Source: Gnetum montanum (Eukaryota; Streptophyta; Gnetopsida; Gnetales; Gnetaceae). From it: a stretch of DNA of 64,000 nt. The stretch's first letter is position 1, and each line of letters starts with the position of its first letter. The translations under genes and the position numbers were made by a program. Shown in pieces: positions 21,723-34,700 of this stretch. The stretch spans positions 182,190 to 246,189 of the forward strand of contig MNCI01036318.1 of assembly GCA_015680685.1 (NCBI GenBank), given 5' to 3'. The notes under the pieces were generated by a model. That model was not told the DNA's origin. It worked only from the letters and a program-made list of their open reading frames with translations, and made no database searches.

Positions 21723-22620
21723 ACCCACCACACCAATGTTAAGTGGAAAGTCCTATATCATAGTAATCATTGGCTATTGTACAAAGTGGGTAGAAGTAGC
21801 TATAGTTAGAGATTGCACAACCAAAAAAGTAGCCAAATTCCTTTAACAACATGTGGTGAACAGATTCAAAGTACCATGCATGTTAATATCAGATAATAGA
21901 CCTTACTTTACAAGAGCTATATTTTAGAAGCTAATGTAATAGCTTGGGGTTAATCACAAATTAACTACACCTTATCATCCCCAAGTAAATAATCAAGCTC
22001 AAGTGACTAACATAGAAATCATAAAAATATTAACTAGAACTATTAGTTGATATAGGAAGGACTGAAGTACTAAACTTAATGATGCTCCATGGGAATATAG
22101 ATCAACCTAGAAACTTCCTATAGGGCATTCATCGTATGAGCTAGTTTATGATAAATTGACTACTCTACCAATCCAAGCAGAACTAAATACCCTTGAAACT
22201 ACCAGTATCCTTGACCTAGACCTAAACTTAGCTAACAAAGAATGCCTAATGAATCTGAATCTCTTAAATGAGAAGTGACTAGTAGCTCAAATGAGTAATG
22301 AAGTCCACAAGAGGTACTCCAAATATAGATATGACACTAAAAGAAGACAAGTATTCATCAAGCCTAGTAATAGAATCTTTTACTATAATCCTAATCATGT
22401 TTCATAAAAGGCTAAGTTTCAAACTTTATGGGAGGGATCTTATATCATCCATGCTAATCTTGTGACATGCAAATTTTCGATCCAAAAAACACACAAAAGC
22501 TTATTCTCATCAATATTTAATAGGTTAAACCATTCTATGATTTTTCTTACTCTGATTATTCTACCATATCCACAAAACTATGTATTACCTATTGAATCTT
22601 CCAAATTTCACTCTAAACGA
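21723..22620 (+). pseudogene. Integrase of host element B', degenerate
   Basis: A single frame with a handful of stops and no evident frameshift covers most of the integrase core. It shows SYIIVIIGYCTKWVEV after the first Asp (lost at the N), LISDN with the second Asp, TPYHPQVNNQAQVTNIEI with the third motif and its Glu, and SSYELVYDKL. The C-terminal part reads LNLLNEK, KPSNRIFYYNP and LWEGSYIIH, as in C at 53990-54780. It ends at the polypurine-like motif at 22622. Confidence 0.8.
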
Positions 22621-22621
22621 T

Positions 22622-22892
22622 AGTCATGGGGGTGTCAAGTTTGACACTTAGGCACGAAAATCCTTTTTCGATTCTTCTCATATTTTCCTATTTCTTACAA
22701 TTTTTTATATTATTTAATATCTTTTTCATATTTTATACATTTTCACATGACTTAATCATTTTTCATTCTTTAATTCTTTTTAAATTCTTTATACATTTTT
22801 CTATTCTTACCATTTTCCCATGATTTTTACTACCTTTCATACATATATTTTTATTGATTTTTCCAATAACATGTATAGGAATAAAACAAGAT
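22622..22892 (+). mobile_element. Start of tail of element B', cut by F
   Basis: tagtcatgggggtgtc at 22622 is the post-pol polypurine-like motif. The T-rich stretch after it resembles 18490-18660 and 54940-55090. Similarity to the B and C tails stops near 22890, where the LTR of F seems to begin. The frame at 22626-22823 is low-complexity Phe/Ile/Ser and unlikely to be a gene. Confidence 0.55.
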
Positions 22893-23918
22893 GTAGTTCA
22901 CACATTGGGAATTTCACTCTATATTGTCAATGAAATACCCTAAAGAAAATTTTGCATTTGCATATTTGGCCCAATAGATAGAGTGTTTACATTGTAATTT
23001 AATGGGAATTTCAAAGGCAGAAACAATTGCTCATGGCTTTTTCTCCTAGCTTAATTTGAATAGTTTCTAGTGTACAAAGATGTAATTTGCAACTTATAAG
23101 TTGAAGGTCTCATTCAAGCTCATGTATAGAGGCTAAAAATGTAAGTATGTTGACAAAATTTGGCTGCAAAAGCCAAAATGTTGGTAGCTTATATTCGAGG
23201 AAAATAGCATAAATACACTCCCAACATTTGCAGGAAAAGCTATATATGTTGGAGGTTCCTAAGCTACAAATTTGGGTGGTGGAAATGCCAATTATGCTAG
23301 CATAACAATGCTCAAAATGGCATATATGTTGGCATATATTTTGATGGACAATGCTGATTACACTAGAGATTTAAGCCAAAGTTCACATACACTGGCATAT
23401 ATGCTAACGGGAAATTCAGATTACGTTGGAATTTTTGGACCGAAATCCAAATTATGCTAGCATTCAGACACTATGGATCATGCTTGTTAAAATCATCTAA
23501 TACATTGTAGCTATTATCTAACAATCAATAATGTGAAATCAGCAACATTTTAGCCTATTTAAACTAGTATCATGCACCTATTCTCGACTTTTGAAATTTT
23601 GAGCATTTAGGCTGAACTAGAGACATTTTGAGAAGTGAAGATTTCAAGATTCTATAACTACCACAACCTTCCATTTTAGGATGAACAACCATGAATATGG
23701 TTGTAGAGCATGCCCTGCATCAAATTCCAAGGATGTCTCTTAGGTTGGGCTTGTAAAGCCTACAAATAGTATTTTCTAAACTATTTCATTGAACTCTCTT
23801 ATATTTAATACAAAGTTATAGCATATTTTTGTGGTCATTATTACACTCTATTTATTTCTTTACCATTAAGCTATTTATGCTAAGAATTTCCCCTTCACAC
23901 ATATATTCTTTTAATGCT
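22893..23918 (+). repeat. Probable 5' LTR of gypsy element F
   Basis: The right edge is set by the tRNA-Met primer site at 23919. A decayed TATA-like box (tacaaatag, 23761-23769) lies about 150 bases upstream of that edge. Short phrases (tggcatatatgttgg, atgctagca) recur between 23260 and 23460. No second LTR is in view, so the left edge is tentative. Confidence 0.5.
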
Positions 23919-23930
23919 TGGTATCAGATC
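23919..23930 (+). other. Primer binding site of element F
   Basis: TGGTATCAGATC matches the complement of initiator-methionine tRNA (TGGTATCAGAGC) except near its end. Between it and gag (23931-24608) lies non-coding leader with short repeats such as cttatatgctgagg at 24356-24393. Confidence 0.7.
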
Positions 23931-24608
23931 TACTAAGTCCTCAAGTGATCTACTAGACTATTCAAGGCATTTTGGATCTTCTTCTGAGGCCTATTTGGAT
24001 TTGGGGTTAAATTGTCATGTGCTGAAATCTTTGACCCTCTAGCACCAAATATTTTAGCCTCTATAGTTTTCTAGTGCTAGAAGAAGGGCCTCTGCCTGAA
24101 TTCTTCATCGTAAGACAACGTATTTGATAAAATATTTGCAATTTTCCTTCCATTTCTTTTATATATATATACTTGCCTAATTATCAACATATTTATAGTT
24201 TTCCATCTATTTTTTTGTTTAAGCTAGCTTAATTACTAGTTTTGCAGTTAGTTTATTTGAAGCTAGCCTAATTATGCTTAGCAACTTTATTAATTTTTTT
24301 TTATTTTCTATTGTTCCTAAGGTAGTTTAGACTTATATGTTATAGTAGTTTTGGCTTATATGCTGAGGTAGTTCCAGCTTATATGCTGAGGTTGTTGTTG
24401 TCATAAGCTGAAAGCTCACATAAGCTTAAGCTTTATAAATTAAAAGCTCACTTAAGTTGAAGCTTTATAAGCCAAAGATGTTTATGCTAAAGGCTTTAAC
24501 CTTTATTAAAACATTAATATATTGTTCCAAAGCTCACCCAAACCATTAGCCCCACATGGTTTATGCCTTTTCAATGTTCAATAGTTCTACCACACAACAT
24601 AGTGCGCA

Positions 24609-26206
24609 TGGCCTCTAGCCAAGACTCCACCATTTATGATCCTAAGGATCCTACCATGATGGAGTGTAGGTAATTCCTTATATAGATAGGATTAGACCTA
24701 TCCTACACAAACATTAATGAAGAATATTATAACTTCATTTACACTAAGATACAAGCTAGCCTTCCCATTCCATGCTTGGAATCAGAGTGCAAATGTCAAT
24801 TTGAGATCATTCACCAAAATGAGAAGGAGTACATTCCTTCCCCTTATGACCATATTGAGATAACATAATTTCATACCCACATAGTAGCACTTGTAGAGTT
24901 AGAGGAGTTAAGTGAGGAGACTAGTTTAGATGAAAACTAGGAAGACTAACATGAATTTGGAGTGGAACATAAACCAAACATGTTCATAGGGAGCTTGTTT
25001 CAATAGTTAGATCCACGAACAAATTTTCCAAAATCTACATCCCCAATGTCCTTGATAAGTCAAGCCCCTCAATTTACTTCCTTTCTCTCTACAATGTTCA
25101 CCTTAACACCCGTTATAGTAGCACACCATTTCTAGTTAGCCTCCCACTCCATATCCCTATTCTCTACAATGTCATTTGTAACTCAAACTTATTTTGTGTG
25201 GTCATCACCCATGATATTCTTTACACCACCTTCTTTATCTATTCCAATAGGCCCCTCCTTAGGATCCCAAGTTTCCTTCATCCCTTAAGTTCCAACACAA
25301 ACCTCATTTTCTTTGTTTAACCCTCCTACCATTGTGAGCATTCAACATTTGCTATCAATATCGATGCTTATTGTATGATCCCAAGCCTCTTATCTCCCTT
25401 CAAAACCGTTTGTATAAATAACAAAACCTTTAGGGATACCTAAAGGCTTTGACCAAGGCTTTAAAATGATCTAGGACCTCACTAAAGAGTTGCAAATGAT
25501 TAAAGCCTTAACCATCCAAATGGTTAAAATCATGGACTTCTACCAAGATGATCTTGTTAGTCCTATTTTTTCTTAGATAACTCTTCCTATGAGCATTTTT
25601 ATTCCCTAATTTACCAGATATAATAGTGAAGGTGATCCAAACTCATAGATCATCACCTTTTTCTTTGAGTGCTTGTTGTTGCAAAGTTGACCCCATATTG
25701 TGATGTGTGTCTTCCCAATGTCTTTGATGGGGAAAGCCTTGGATTAGTACTATGCTCTACCTAGAAGTTCCATTGCATTCTTAAAGGACTTGATCACCCA
25801 ATTCATTAATCATTTCAAGTATAACTTGAAATCCTACACAACACTTGATTAGCTTATGAAAGTTAAGCAAGGGTCCCTTGACCTTGTGCAAAAGTTCATT
25901 CAATTATGGAATGCTCTCCTTAATGAGATTATTGAACCTATAGCTGAAAGTCATTTTCTAGCCATCTTCAAGGGGATGGTTAATGACTTTATTAAGTCTA
26001 AAATTTATTACTTAGTCCTATGGTCCCTTAGTCAAGCCTTCTCCCAAATGAAAAGCATAGAGAATGTTGTTGAGGTAAGTAACGATCCAGTTTATGTGGC
26101 ATATAAAAGCCAACACATAAGAAAGGATCAAGATAGGGGGGAAAAATCACATGGCTATGGACACAATGACCAAAGAGACAAAAATAACATAGGGGATCCA
26201 AAATGA
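24609..26206 (+). pseudogene. gag: Gag of gypsy element F, degenerate
   Basis: Structural protein of the particle. It begins MASSQDSTIYDPKDP at 24609. The first 280 codons are low-complexity and Ser/Pro/Thr-rich. The conserved retrotransposon gag core is at 25610-26080: NSEGDPNS, CVFPMSLMGKALD-YYALPRSSIA, then FINHFKYNLKSYTTLD and MKVKQGSLDLVQKFIQLWN. The last piece (25856-26206) ends in a basic Arg/Lys/Asp/His-rich tail. Stops and at least one frameshift disrupt it. Confidence 0.75.
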
Positions 26207-27904
26207 CACAACCTAAGGCTCCTACTACCACCTCTCAAACTTCAACATCTTGGGCATCAACATCTAATCCAATAAATCTAATTTTGAGTGAAAGGATAGG
26301 TCAAAGTACACTATACTCTTGTTAAAATCATTGGAGCTTCTCAATTAGTTACTAGAGAGTAATCACATACAATATAAGAAACTATGTAAGAATGCTTAGA
26401 AGAGGCATGATTGCTTATGTGAGATTACTAAAAACCCTTCAATAGCAATGAAGGATGACCCACCTATACCAAAATACTTTAAGCTAGAATGATTCTGCCA
26501 CTACCATTAGCTTGTGGGCCATGATACTAATCTTTTCTTGATCTTACAATATGACTTGTAGAAGATGATAGATAGTGGGAAGTTAGTTCTAGATGCTTTG
26601 AACCTAGTTAGGCCCCAATATTAATTAATGCAAGTGTACAAAGACCCCATTAATGCTAATAATAAACCAGTTACCATCACCACCTTCAACATCAATGATA
26701 AGTCTAAAGTCATCAAGGCATCATTTATGATTAAGTTACCACCTTGTAATGAACAGAATTCTACAAGTGCTAGATCTTGGTTCGTTATAAGAGTGCCATC
26801 ACCAAAGGCTCCTTTTGTGATCTAAGTACCTCCTACCTCTACACTTGTAATATAAAATAGCTAAAGATCTCTTATGGTAGCCAACTATTTAATCCCTTCT
26901 CAACCAAATGAGAAGAAGTCGTCTCTGAAGTAATGTAAGAAATCAGATCCAAAGCTTAATGCTAAGAAAAATAACTACTCGAAGGTGTGGAAGGAGGTAG
27001 GTCCATCTAAGCCTACTCAAATTTTAGCTATACCCATGAACCCCAATGAACAACCTACATCAACAAGCTAAAATGGAAGAGATAACCAATAACAGGAGAA
27101 AACAAAGGGGACTAAACAACAAAGCTTAAAACATAAGATGAAACTCCTAGGCAGAATGAAGGAAGTTAAAGCTAGTAAGAACAAAAAAACACCCCACACT
27201 AATAAGAACTTCCTCATGATCATGGAATAGATCAAAATTTCACTCAAGTAGAATAATACTTCCTTGAGCCTATACAACTTGGTTATGATTTTCGCTACTC
27301 ATCGCGAAGTGTTAGTTAAGATGTTAGCATCTATTCCCATAGGTAAAGATATCCTTGCCAATGAAGAGTACATCCATGTAGTGATGGTGCCTTCCTCACC
27401 AGGAAAAATATAAAGTTAAATGTCCCAACATTTCATGAAAATTAGGTGAAAACCAACTCAAAAAATGGTGAAGTGTCAAAAGCCCCTTTGTTTATAATGA
27501 TAAGGGTAGGTCAGTACAGGCCACATTGGGTACATCTAGATGACGGGACAACTACAATGGTCATACCCTTTCCAATCATGGAGGATTTAAACTTCATGGA
27601 GCATATGTAGAACATCTCAAATTTTGCTCTTAAATATTTTAGTAAATCATGGATGACTATAAAGGGGTCTATTTCACTTGACTTCATACTAGAGAACAAT
27701 TCCCAACCTCTACTGATTTCCTAGCAGTAGAAGAGTCATTAGGATTTAATCTAATCCTAGGAAGATCCTAGTTAGTGAAATTACAAGTGGCCTATTCTCC
27801 AATTCATCAAGAAATTTACCTATCTTATGAGGGAGGTGAAATTATCATTGATGAAGACAATACAATCCCATTGTTTGTCAACAATGTTAGCATAAAACAA
27901 GGCT
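26207..27904 (+). pseudogene. F gag C-terminus and protease, 5' part
   Basis: Frames at 26207-27280 continue the polyprotein without recognisable domains. 27300-27904 carries the protease. It reads VMVPSSPGK, MVIPFPIMEDL and LGFNLILGRS, the ILGRPWL end-of-protease motif, then LVKLQVAYSPIHQEIYLSYE and DEDNTIP. The frame is open from 27775 and is broken at 27904 by insertion of element E. It resumes in phase at 39620. Confidence 0.7.
27900..27904 (+). repeat. Target site duplication of E, left copy
   Basis: AGGCT before the left LTR of E is repeated after the right LTR at 39619-39623. Removing E and one copy rejoins the protease frame of F exactly in phase. Confidence 0.85.
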
Positions 27905-27905
27905 T

Positions 27906-28833
27906 TGTTGAACCCCTTAACATTCTAGTTTCTAACCTTATAGGTTCACATTTTTATTTTTAACTATTTTATTATACCAAATATAATTGATTTTAGTAAT
28001 AGAATTCAATAAGTATTAATTTTCTTGTTGAGTTCTATGTGACACAAGAAATCACAGTAGTATTGAAAATTGACATCAATTATATTGATCCTTATAGCAA
28101 TAGCAATATGGATTGATAACACAAATTTCTAGAGAAGAAATATATTATGAAGAAATAAAGATATTAATTTTAGTCACTAGGTGATCTAAATTGAGTATCG
28201 AAGATCCTTGAAATCACAATGCAATTCAACAAGTTTGAAATAGATTGCTATCAAATTCTTTGATACCAATTGATTTCCAAACACTTGTTTTTCTAATTAT
28301 TGTAAATCCCCTAATGTATAAATAAGAAGATCATCTATGAGTAAGGGGGATATGAAATTCAAGAAAGAATCCACATCAAATTGAATTCTTCTTTATTTGT
28401 AATAGAAATTGTTAAGGAAGATTGTTGATACCTTGTGACAATCAATAATCATTTATGTTATTAAGGCTATGAAGTTGCTGCATTGTGAAGGTAGCAAAGT
28501 AGAGTCACAAATTAGGTGATGTCTCCTTTGTAATATTTTGATATTTATAATAAATTATTGTATTTTTCAATTTGGTTTCATTAATTATTTTCATCTTTGA
28601 ACTTAATATTAGAAGTTAGGATGAGGGATTTTTGATTTTACTTATTAGTGACAGTCATAAGTGTGGAGTTTTTAATTGAATTTAGATCTAATTATTTATT
28701 ATTTTGACTATATTTTTAACTTTGAAACCATTCCTCCATAGATACGACTCATAGGTTAGTCACAGACAAGGCAGCAACTTTACAATAATGATAATTATTA
28801 AGGTAATCTAGCATCAAGCTTTGGCTAGATTAA
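27906..28833 (+). repeat. 5' LTR of element E
   Basis: It starts TGTTGAACCCC and is homologous over its length to 38690-39618. The TATA box (tataaata) is at 28317-28324. The inner edge is taken just before the primer site; the exact last base is uncertain by a few positions. Confidence 0.85.
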
Positions 28834-28835
28834 TT

Positions 28836-28855
28836 TGGCACTGTTGCTAAGAAGG
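28836..28855 (+). other. Primer binding site of element E
   Basis: TGGCACTGTTGCTAAGAAGG resembles the TGGCGCCGTTGCCGGGGA type used by Athila-like elements (tRNA-Asp complement), with C-to-T and G-to-A losses at former CpG sites. Confidence 0.7.
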
Positions 28856-29499
28856 TAGATTTAATCATCATTAAGGGTTCTGTACATTTTCAAATTTATT
28901 TTGTAGATTTAGTACTTTTCAACAGGTATGCTATATATTTATTTTTATTTATTTTGGTTAAGTAGTTTAAGACATGATTTCTTTTTATTGTTTTTCTTGT
29001 ATTAAAAAGTTTAAAAATAAGGAAAAAGTACAATCCCAAGAATCAGCCCCTCTTATTGCCCAACTTGCTAAGGCTATAAAGAAATTTGCAATTAAAGCAA
29101 TAATTTCAAGATTAATTAAATTAGTTTGAAGAGTCTCAGGATTGGTCCCCCACAAATGTGCTAAGGAGGAAAGTGATTGTTAAATAAAACTAACAAAGCG
29201 ACCCAAAAACCCAACACGAATTCAACCTTCTAGAAATACCGTTAGCCTTATAAGTATACATGAATGAATTTAAGACAAGATAATAGGAACAAAGATAACC
29301 AAATCCAATCCCTTTTTCCTCTTTTGAAGAGCAACATTATATCAACAAGGAAGATTAAATAGAAAGGGAAAGGATACACTCCAACTTTTCTACATCTTTT
29401 AATCCTCCATTCGATATTCCAACTAGTACAATGCAAACTATGAGTTCAACTGTGGTGGTAGGTTCCCAGAGTTGAAGCTTTAACCAAATATTAAGTAAT

Positions 29500-30930
29500 G
29501 TAACCACAATGGGAGGAATCACCCAACCTATAGATACCTTAAATTTGCAAATTCCAATTACATCAGTAGCCTCTATTTCTATACTAAGTCTAATTACAAC
29601 CCTAATAGTAACTTCTACTTTTACAATTGGATCTGCCTCACACCATACACCTTCTTCACTTTCTTTTTGGTTTAATTCCTTTTTCCCTTGGTAGTTTAGG
29701 TTCTAATATTCCAATTGGATAGGCCCACCAAGGACAAACTCTTGGGGATTTATTAAATCAAAGCACATAAATCATACCTCAAGGAGCATTAGTTTTTCCA
29801 TAAGGTGGATATGTAGAGGTTAAAAATATTCACTTATTACCTATTTTTAGGGGAACAAATGATGAAGACCCAATCACTCACACAAGAGAATTTGAAATCA
29901 CATTAGCAATGCTACCACCTCAAAGTTGGGACAGAACCAAAATGATTGCTTTTAAGTCAACCTTGAAAGGTAAAGATGATTTTTGGCTACAAACCCTTAG
30001 GACACATATTAGTTCATGGGAGAATTTAAGGCCACTTTTCTCCAAAGATTTCTCTCTAATGATAGGTTGTATTCATTAAGAAAGCAGCTAATGAGTTTTA
30101 TGCAACAAGAATATGAGGATTATGAGAGTACTTTTGATAGGTTTAAGGGGATATATGTAAAGAATCCCTATCATGGATTTTCAACCCATCAACTTATTCA
30201 AATTTTTGTAGAAGGTTTATTACTGTATTGTAGGCAAAATGTTGATTTTTCATGTAGTGGAAATATACTAAATGTAACATTGGAAGATGGTTGAAGAATA
30301 ATAGATTCATTAGTAGATTAGAGTAAGAGGTGGCCAAAACCCAACATCATGCAAGACATGATCCAACAAACTAAACAAATAAATAAAAAAGTGGACAAGT
30401 TAACATAGTTAATAAAGAAACAAGCTCACATGCTACAAAGTGAAGTATGTAGCCTTTGTGGTAGCCCACAACATGATTGCACCACTTGCCCATCCTTGTC
30501 ATATTGTTAAGAGAAAGTGCAAGAATGAGTGAAGTATTTTCAACAATATAGAAGCCAACCAACAATCACTTTCCCATAGAGACCACCTTTTCAACAATAA
30601 TATCCTCAAAATAATTTTAGACCATTTAAAAGCCCAACTAAGGAGCACTTAGATAAACCCACTCAAATTCTTACTTTCTTCATTACGGAAAATAGGCAAT
30701 TCATGAGTGAAACAAGAAGAAGATTCCAAGACTTAACAAAGAATGAATTACCTTCTCAATATGAGCCAAATCCTACATATCAAAGAAAGGGTAAGAATCA
30801 ATTTCATTTCATCACTACTAGGAGTGGAAAGACCATTGAATCTAGACCCCAAAAGAAGGTTAGATTTCAAGAAGTTGAAATACAAGAAAAAGTTCAACCA
30901 CAAGTACTAAATGAAGAGGAAAATAACTAG
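29500..30930 (+). pseudogene. gag: Gag of element E, degenerate
   Basis: Capsid protein that binds element RNA. 28856-29499 is leader. The conserved part begins near 29820 (NIHLLPIFRGTNDEDPITH, LKGKDDFWLQTL). It shifts frame near 30010 and continues as FLQRFLSNDRLYSLRKQL, DRFKGIYVKNPYHGFSTHQL and VEGLLLYCRQNVDFSCSG, the Athila 'CPHHGFSxxQLVQxFYxGL' pattern. A CCHC zinc knuckle (CSLCGSPQHDCTTC) is intact at 30448-30489. 30703-30930 is a charged C-terminal segment with TTRSGKTIE. Confidence 0.8.
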
Positions 30931-31640
30931 TCAATAAGGGAAAGAGAACAACCATTAACCTCTTCTCCTTTGCCTAGATAAACAACCTTACCTCCTTTTC
31001 CTAAATGATTGCAAGAGGACTTTATAACTAATTCTCATAAAGAAAAAATGTTTAGTAAATTATATTTGCATATTTCTTTAGAAAAAGCTATGAAGGATAG
31101 ACCCCATTATGCTAAGTATTTAAGGAAATTATGCACTAAGAGAAGAAAAGGAAAGATTCCTAGGTAAGTTTATTTGGTTGATAATCCTTCTTAACTTATA
31201 AAAAGCCATGAACTTCCAAAATATCAAGATCCAGGAGTTCCTACAATTCTAATTATAATAAATGGAAATATTATTAAGAATGCCCTATTGGATCTAGGAG
31301 CTAGTATCAATATTATGCCACTTGAAATGGCTCGGTCACTTGATTTAGAGGATATAAGAAAGGTAAATATGAAAATATCTTTGGCTGATGGTTTTAATGT
31401 AAAACCTATAGGAGTAGTGGAAGATTTAATAGTAGAGATTGAAAGAGGAAAATACCCTATTGATTTTGTAGTATTGGAAGTAAAAGATCCATAACTATTT
31501 TTCCATCATACTAGGTAGATCTTGGTTAGCAATAGCTGATGTGATAATTAATTTTAGATCAGGGCAATTCCAATTATCTTTTTCTAATCTTACTTTTATG
31601 CTTAACATATACAATAATGCAAAATAGGACCAACTGAATC
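30931..31640 (+). pseudogene. Protease of element E
   Basis: Cleaves gag-pol. After a linker (LYLHISLEKAMKDRPHYAKYL region, 31050-31140) the domain opens with VPTILIIINGNIIKNALLDL. The catalytic motif DLGAS is at 31291-31305, followed by NIMPLEMARSLDL and ADGFNVKPIGVVEDLIV. ILGRSWLA lies near 31520 after a frameshift, and FRSGQFQLSFSNL closes it. DLGAS rather than DSGA is typical of Athila-group proteases. The core frame 31288-31494 is open. Confidence 0.85.
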
Positions 31641-31989
31641 AAGATTTGGAAGAGACAAGAGTGCTCTATATAATATCCACTTCAATAATGGCACATGACA
31701 GGGAAACACTAGTATTAAATAATTTTGAGGAATGACCTTTAGACCCTTCTACAAAAGAACAACAGTATCTCCTTGATCAAATTTTGAATTTGGGATTAGC
31801 TAATATTGGAGAAATAATTCAACCACCTAATAATGATTCTTTGGATCTTAGAGAATTACCTAGCACTCTTAAGGACATTTTCCTTAATCATAATAGATTG
31901 TTAATAATAAATTTCTGACTTTATGATTATCAAGAAGCTAAATTATTAGAAGTTTTACATAGAAATTCTAAGGCATTTGCATGAAGTTA

Positions 31990-32840
31990 TGAGGACCTTC
32001 ATCAAGGAATCTCGTCCAACATCTACCAACATCATATCTATCTAGAAGATAATGTGAAATCGGTAAAAATTCCCCCTAGAAGAATTAATCCATCTTGAAA
32101 ACAAATAGTTAAGGATGAGATTTCTAAACTTTGGAAGGAAGGAATCATTTATCCAATAGCTGATAGTGAATGGGTAAGTCCTGTTACTGTTGTTCCTAAA
32201 AAAAGTGAAAAATGGAGAGTTTGTATCAATTATAGAAAGCTCAATCAAAACACAAAAGGATCATTTTTCTTTACCATAGATAGGAAAAATTTTAGAGAAA
32301 TTATAAGGACATCGATATTATTGTTTTTTGGATGGGTTTAGCAGTTATAATTAGGTATCCATTGCACCTGAGGACTAGCATAAAACAACAATTACATGTC
32401 CATATGGAACTTTTGCTTACTGATGAATGCCTTTCATCCTTTGTAATGCACATGCTACCTTTTAAAGAGCCATGATATCAGTATTCTTTGATAGGTTAGA
32501 ATTCTATGTGGAAGTATTTATGGATGATTTTTCGATCTATGGAGACACTTATGAACAAACATTACAACATTTAGAATATGTGTTAGAAAAATGTATTATT
32601 CAAAATCTAAAATTGAGTTGGGAAAAGAGTCATCTGATGGTTACAAGTAGTATAGTCTTGGAACACGTTATCTCTAAGGATGGAATAAGAATGGATGAAG
32701 AAAAAGTAAAAGTAATATCTACACTCCTAGTTCCAACTAATTTAAAGATTCTTCAATCCTTTCAAGGACATGTTGAATATTAGAGGCAATTTACCAAAGA
32801 TTTTTAAACAATTGCTAAACCACTTTACTTGCTCCTAGAA
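31990..32840 (+). pseudogene. pol: Reverse transcriptase of element E, degenerate
   Basis: The polymerase region of pol. Motifs in order: IPPRRINPS, EISKLWKEGIIYPIADSEWV, VTVVPKKSEKWRVCINYRKL, then a damaged finger/palm segment (32290-32460, with FLDGFSSYN and SIAPED in other frames). The active site FMDDF is intact at 32517-32531. After it come LEYVLEKCIIQNLKLSWEKS and VISKDGIRMDEEKV. The thumb piece FQGHVEY reaches 32780. A few stops and frameshifts separate the blocks. The Athila-type 'WEKSHLMV' motif supports the lineage call. Confidence 0.9.
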
Positions 32841-32879
32841 AAGGAGGTTCGTTTTGTATGGAATAATGATTGTCAAGAG

Positions 32880-33394
32880 ACATTTTTAGAATTAAGAAAA
32901 GAGTCATCACCACACTTGTACTTAATGTATCCAATTGGGATTTTCCATTCAATTTGATGTGTGATGCTAGTGACATCAATGTAGGGGCAATTTTAGAACA
33001 ATATAAAAATAATAAGCCATGAGTCATCTATTATGTGTCTAAAAGTTTAGATCAAGCCCAAGTAAATTATATAGCTATGGAAAAAGAACTTTTAGCAATT
33101 TTATATTATTTGGATAAATTTAGATATTATTTATTAGGATATAAAATTAGAGTTTATACTGACCATTCAACCATTAAATTTTTAGCTACTAAAAAGATAG
33201 AAAATGCTAGAATAATGAGATGGTGTCTATTACTCCAAGAATTTGCTTTAGAAATTTTAGATAAAAGGGATAGAGAAAATGTTATGGTAGATAATCTTTC
33301 TAGATTAGAAACAAGGGATGCAAATAGGACAAAAAGAGTATTCTATGATGAATACCCTAATGGACAACTCTTTTCCATAAAGAAGGATTCATGA
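32880..33394 (+). pseudogene. RNase H of element E
   Basis: Degrades the RNA strand of the hybrid. The first acidic motif is in NLMCDASDINVGAIL (about 32955), the second in YIAMEKELLAILYYL, the third in IRVYTDHSTIKFL, and the last in NVMVDNLSRLE. All four acidic residues are present. The frame 33035-33394 is open for 119 codons, the best preserved stretch of the element. Confidence 0.85.
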
Positions 33395-34700
33395 TTTGCT
33401 GATATAGTAGACTATCTTATCACTATGAAAACCCCAACATAATGGAGTAATGAGGAAAAGAAATCATTTTTAAGAAATTTCTCTAAATACATTTGTAATG
33501 AACCATATCTTTACAGAATATGTAAAGATAATATAGCAAGAAGATGTGTGGCTAAGGATGAATAACAACAAATTTTACATATGTGCCATGATGACCTTGG
33601 AGATGGACATTTTGATAGTAGATGCATTGTTGTCAAAATTTTGCAAATTGGATTCTATTGGCCTTCACTATTTAAAGATGCACATAAATATGTCCAAGAA
33701 TGTGATAAATGCCAATGAATAGGGGCCATAACTAAAAGACAAGAAATGTCACTAAATCCAATTTTAATAACTGAATCATTTGATGTGTGGGGAATAGACT
33801 TTTTAGGACCATTTCCACCATCCAATGAATGTTAATACATTTTGACTTGTATTAATTATGTTACCAAGTGGGTAGAAGCTAAAGCCATCCCAACACATAA
33901 TGTTAAAGTAGCCATAGCCTTAGAGAAAATATTCTAACATGATTTGGAACTCCATGGACGATCATAAGTGATCAAGGAACTTATTTTGTAAATAGAATAA
34001 TGGAAAAATTCCTTGTCTTGTGGAATTCAACATAAAATAGTTACTGCCTATCATCCACAAACAAATGGTCAAGTAGAAAATGCAAATAGAATTACTTTAA
34101 AGTTATTAATTAAAACTGTATGTGCTAAAAGGAAAGACTAGTAAAAAAATTACAAGATGCACTTTGGGCCCATAGAATTACATATAAACAAGTTTATATT
34201 ATTCACCTTATCAAGTGGTTTATGCAAAATAATGTTTATTTCTTGTAGAAATCAAATATTAATCTTTATGATTAGCACAACAATTGAATTTTGATGAAAA
34301 AATAAATCATGACTCTAGAATGACCCAAATACATGAACTTGATGAAATGAGCCCTTGACAAGTGAAAAATTATAAAAAAAGAGAATATTCTACATGATAA
34401 GAATATTTTTAAGAAACATTTTTCAATAGATGATAAAGTTCTTTTTCATAATTTCAGATTACACAAATTTCTAGGTAAGCTAAGAACTTGATGGGAAGGC
34501 CCTTATCTAGTGGTACAACCCTATCATAATGGAGTGCTTAATTTCATCTATTGATGATTCATCATCTACATTTCTAGTCAATGGACAAAAACTTAAATTA
34601 TATCATCAACATCATATTGAAGAACTAGGAGGAGATGAACTAGTAGAGCTAAGTGAACCAACTTATCCCAATGATAATGAAGAATATGAAATGAGTTAAT
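33395..34700 (+). pseudogene. Integrase of element E, degenerate
   Basis: Inserts cDNA. Zinc region: ILHMCHDDLGDGH and QECDKCQ (His and Cys ligands visible at 33580-33715). Core: DVWGIDFLGPFPPSNE with the first Asp (33790); the second-Asp region near 33970 is frameshifted. TAYHPQTNGQVENANRI carries the third motif, Glu present, near 34060. The C-terminal module reads IDDKVLFHNFRLHKFLGKLR, WEGPYLVV and NGQKLKLYHQHHIEELGG, ending near 34700. Several stops and shifts. Confidence 0.85.

Noticed and set aside
22626-22823. Hydrophobic small protein
   Set aside because: Low-complexity T-rich tail DNA gives Phe/Ile/Leu runs; no conservation in B or C.
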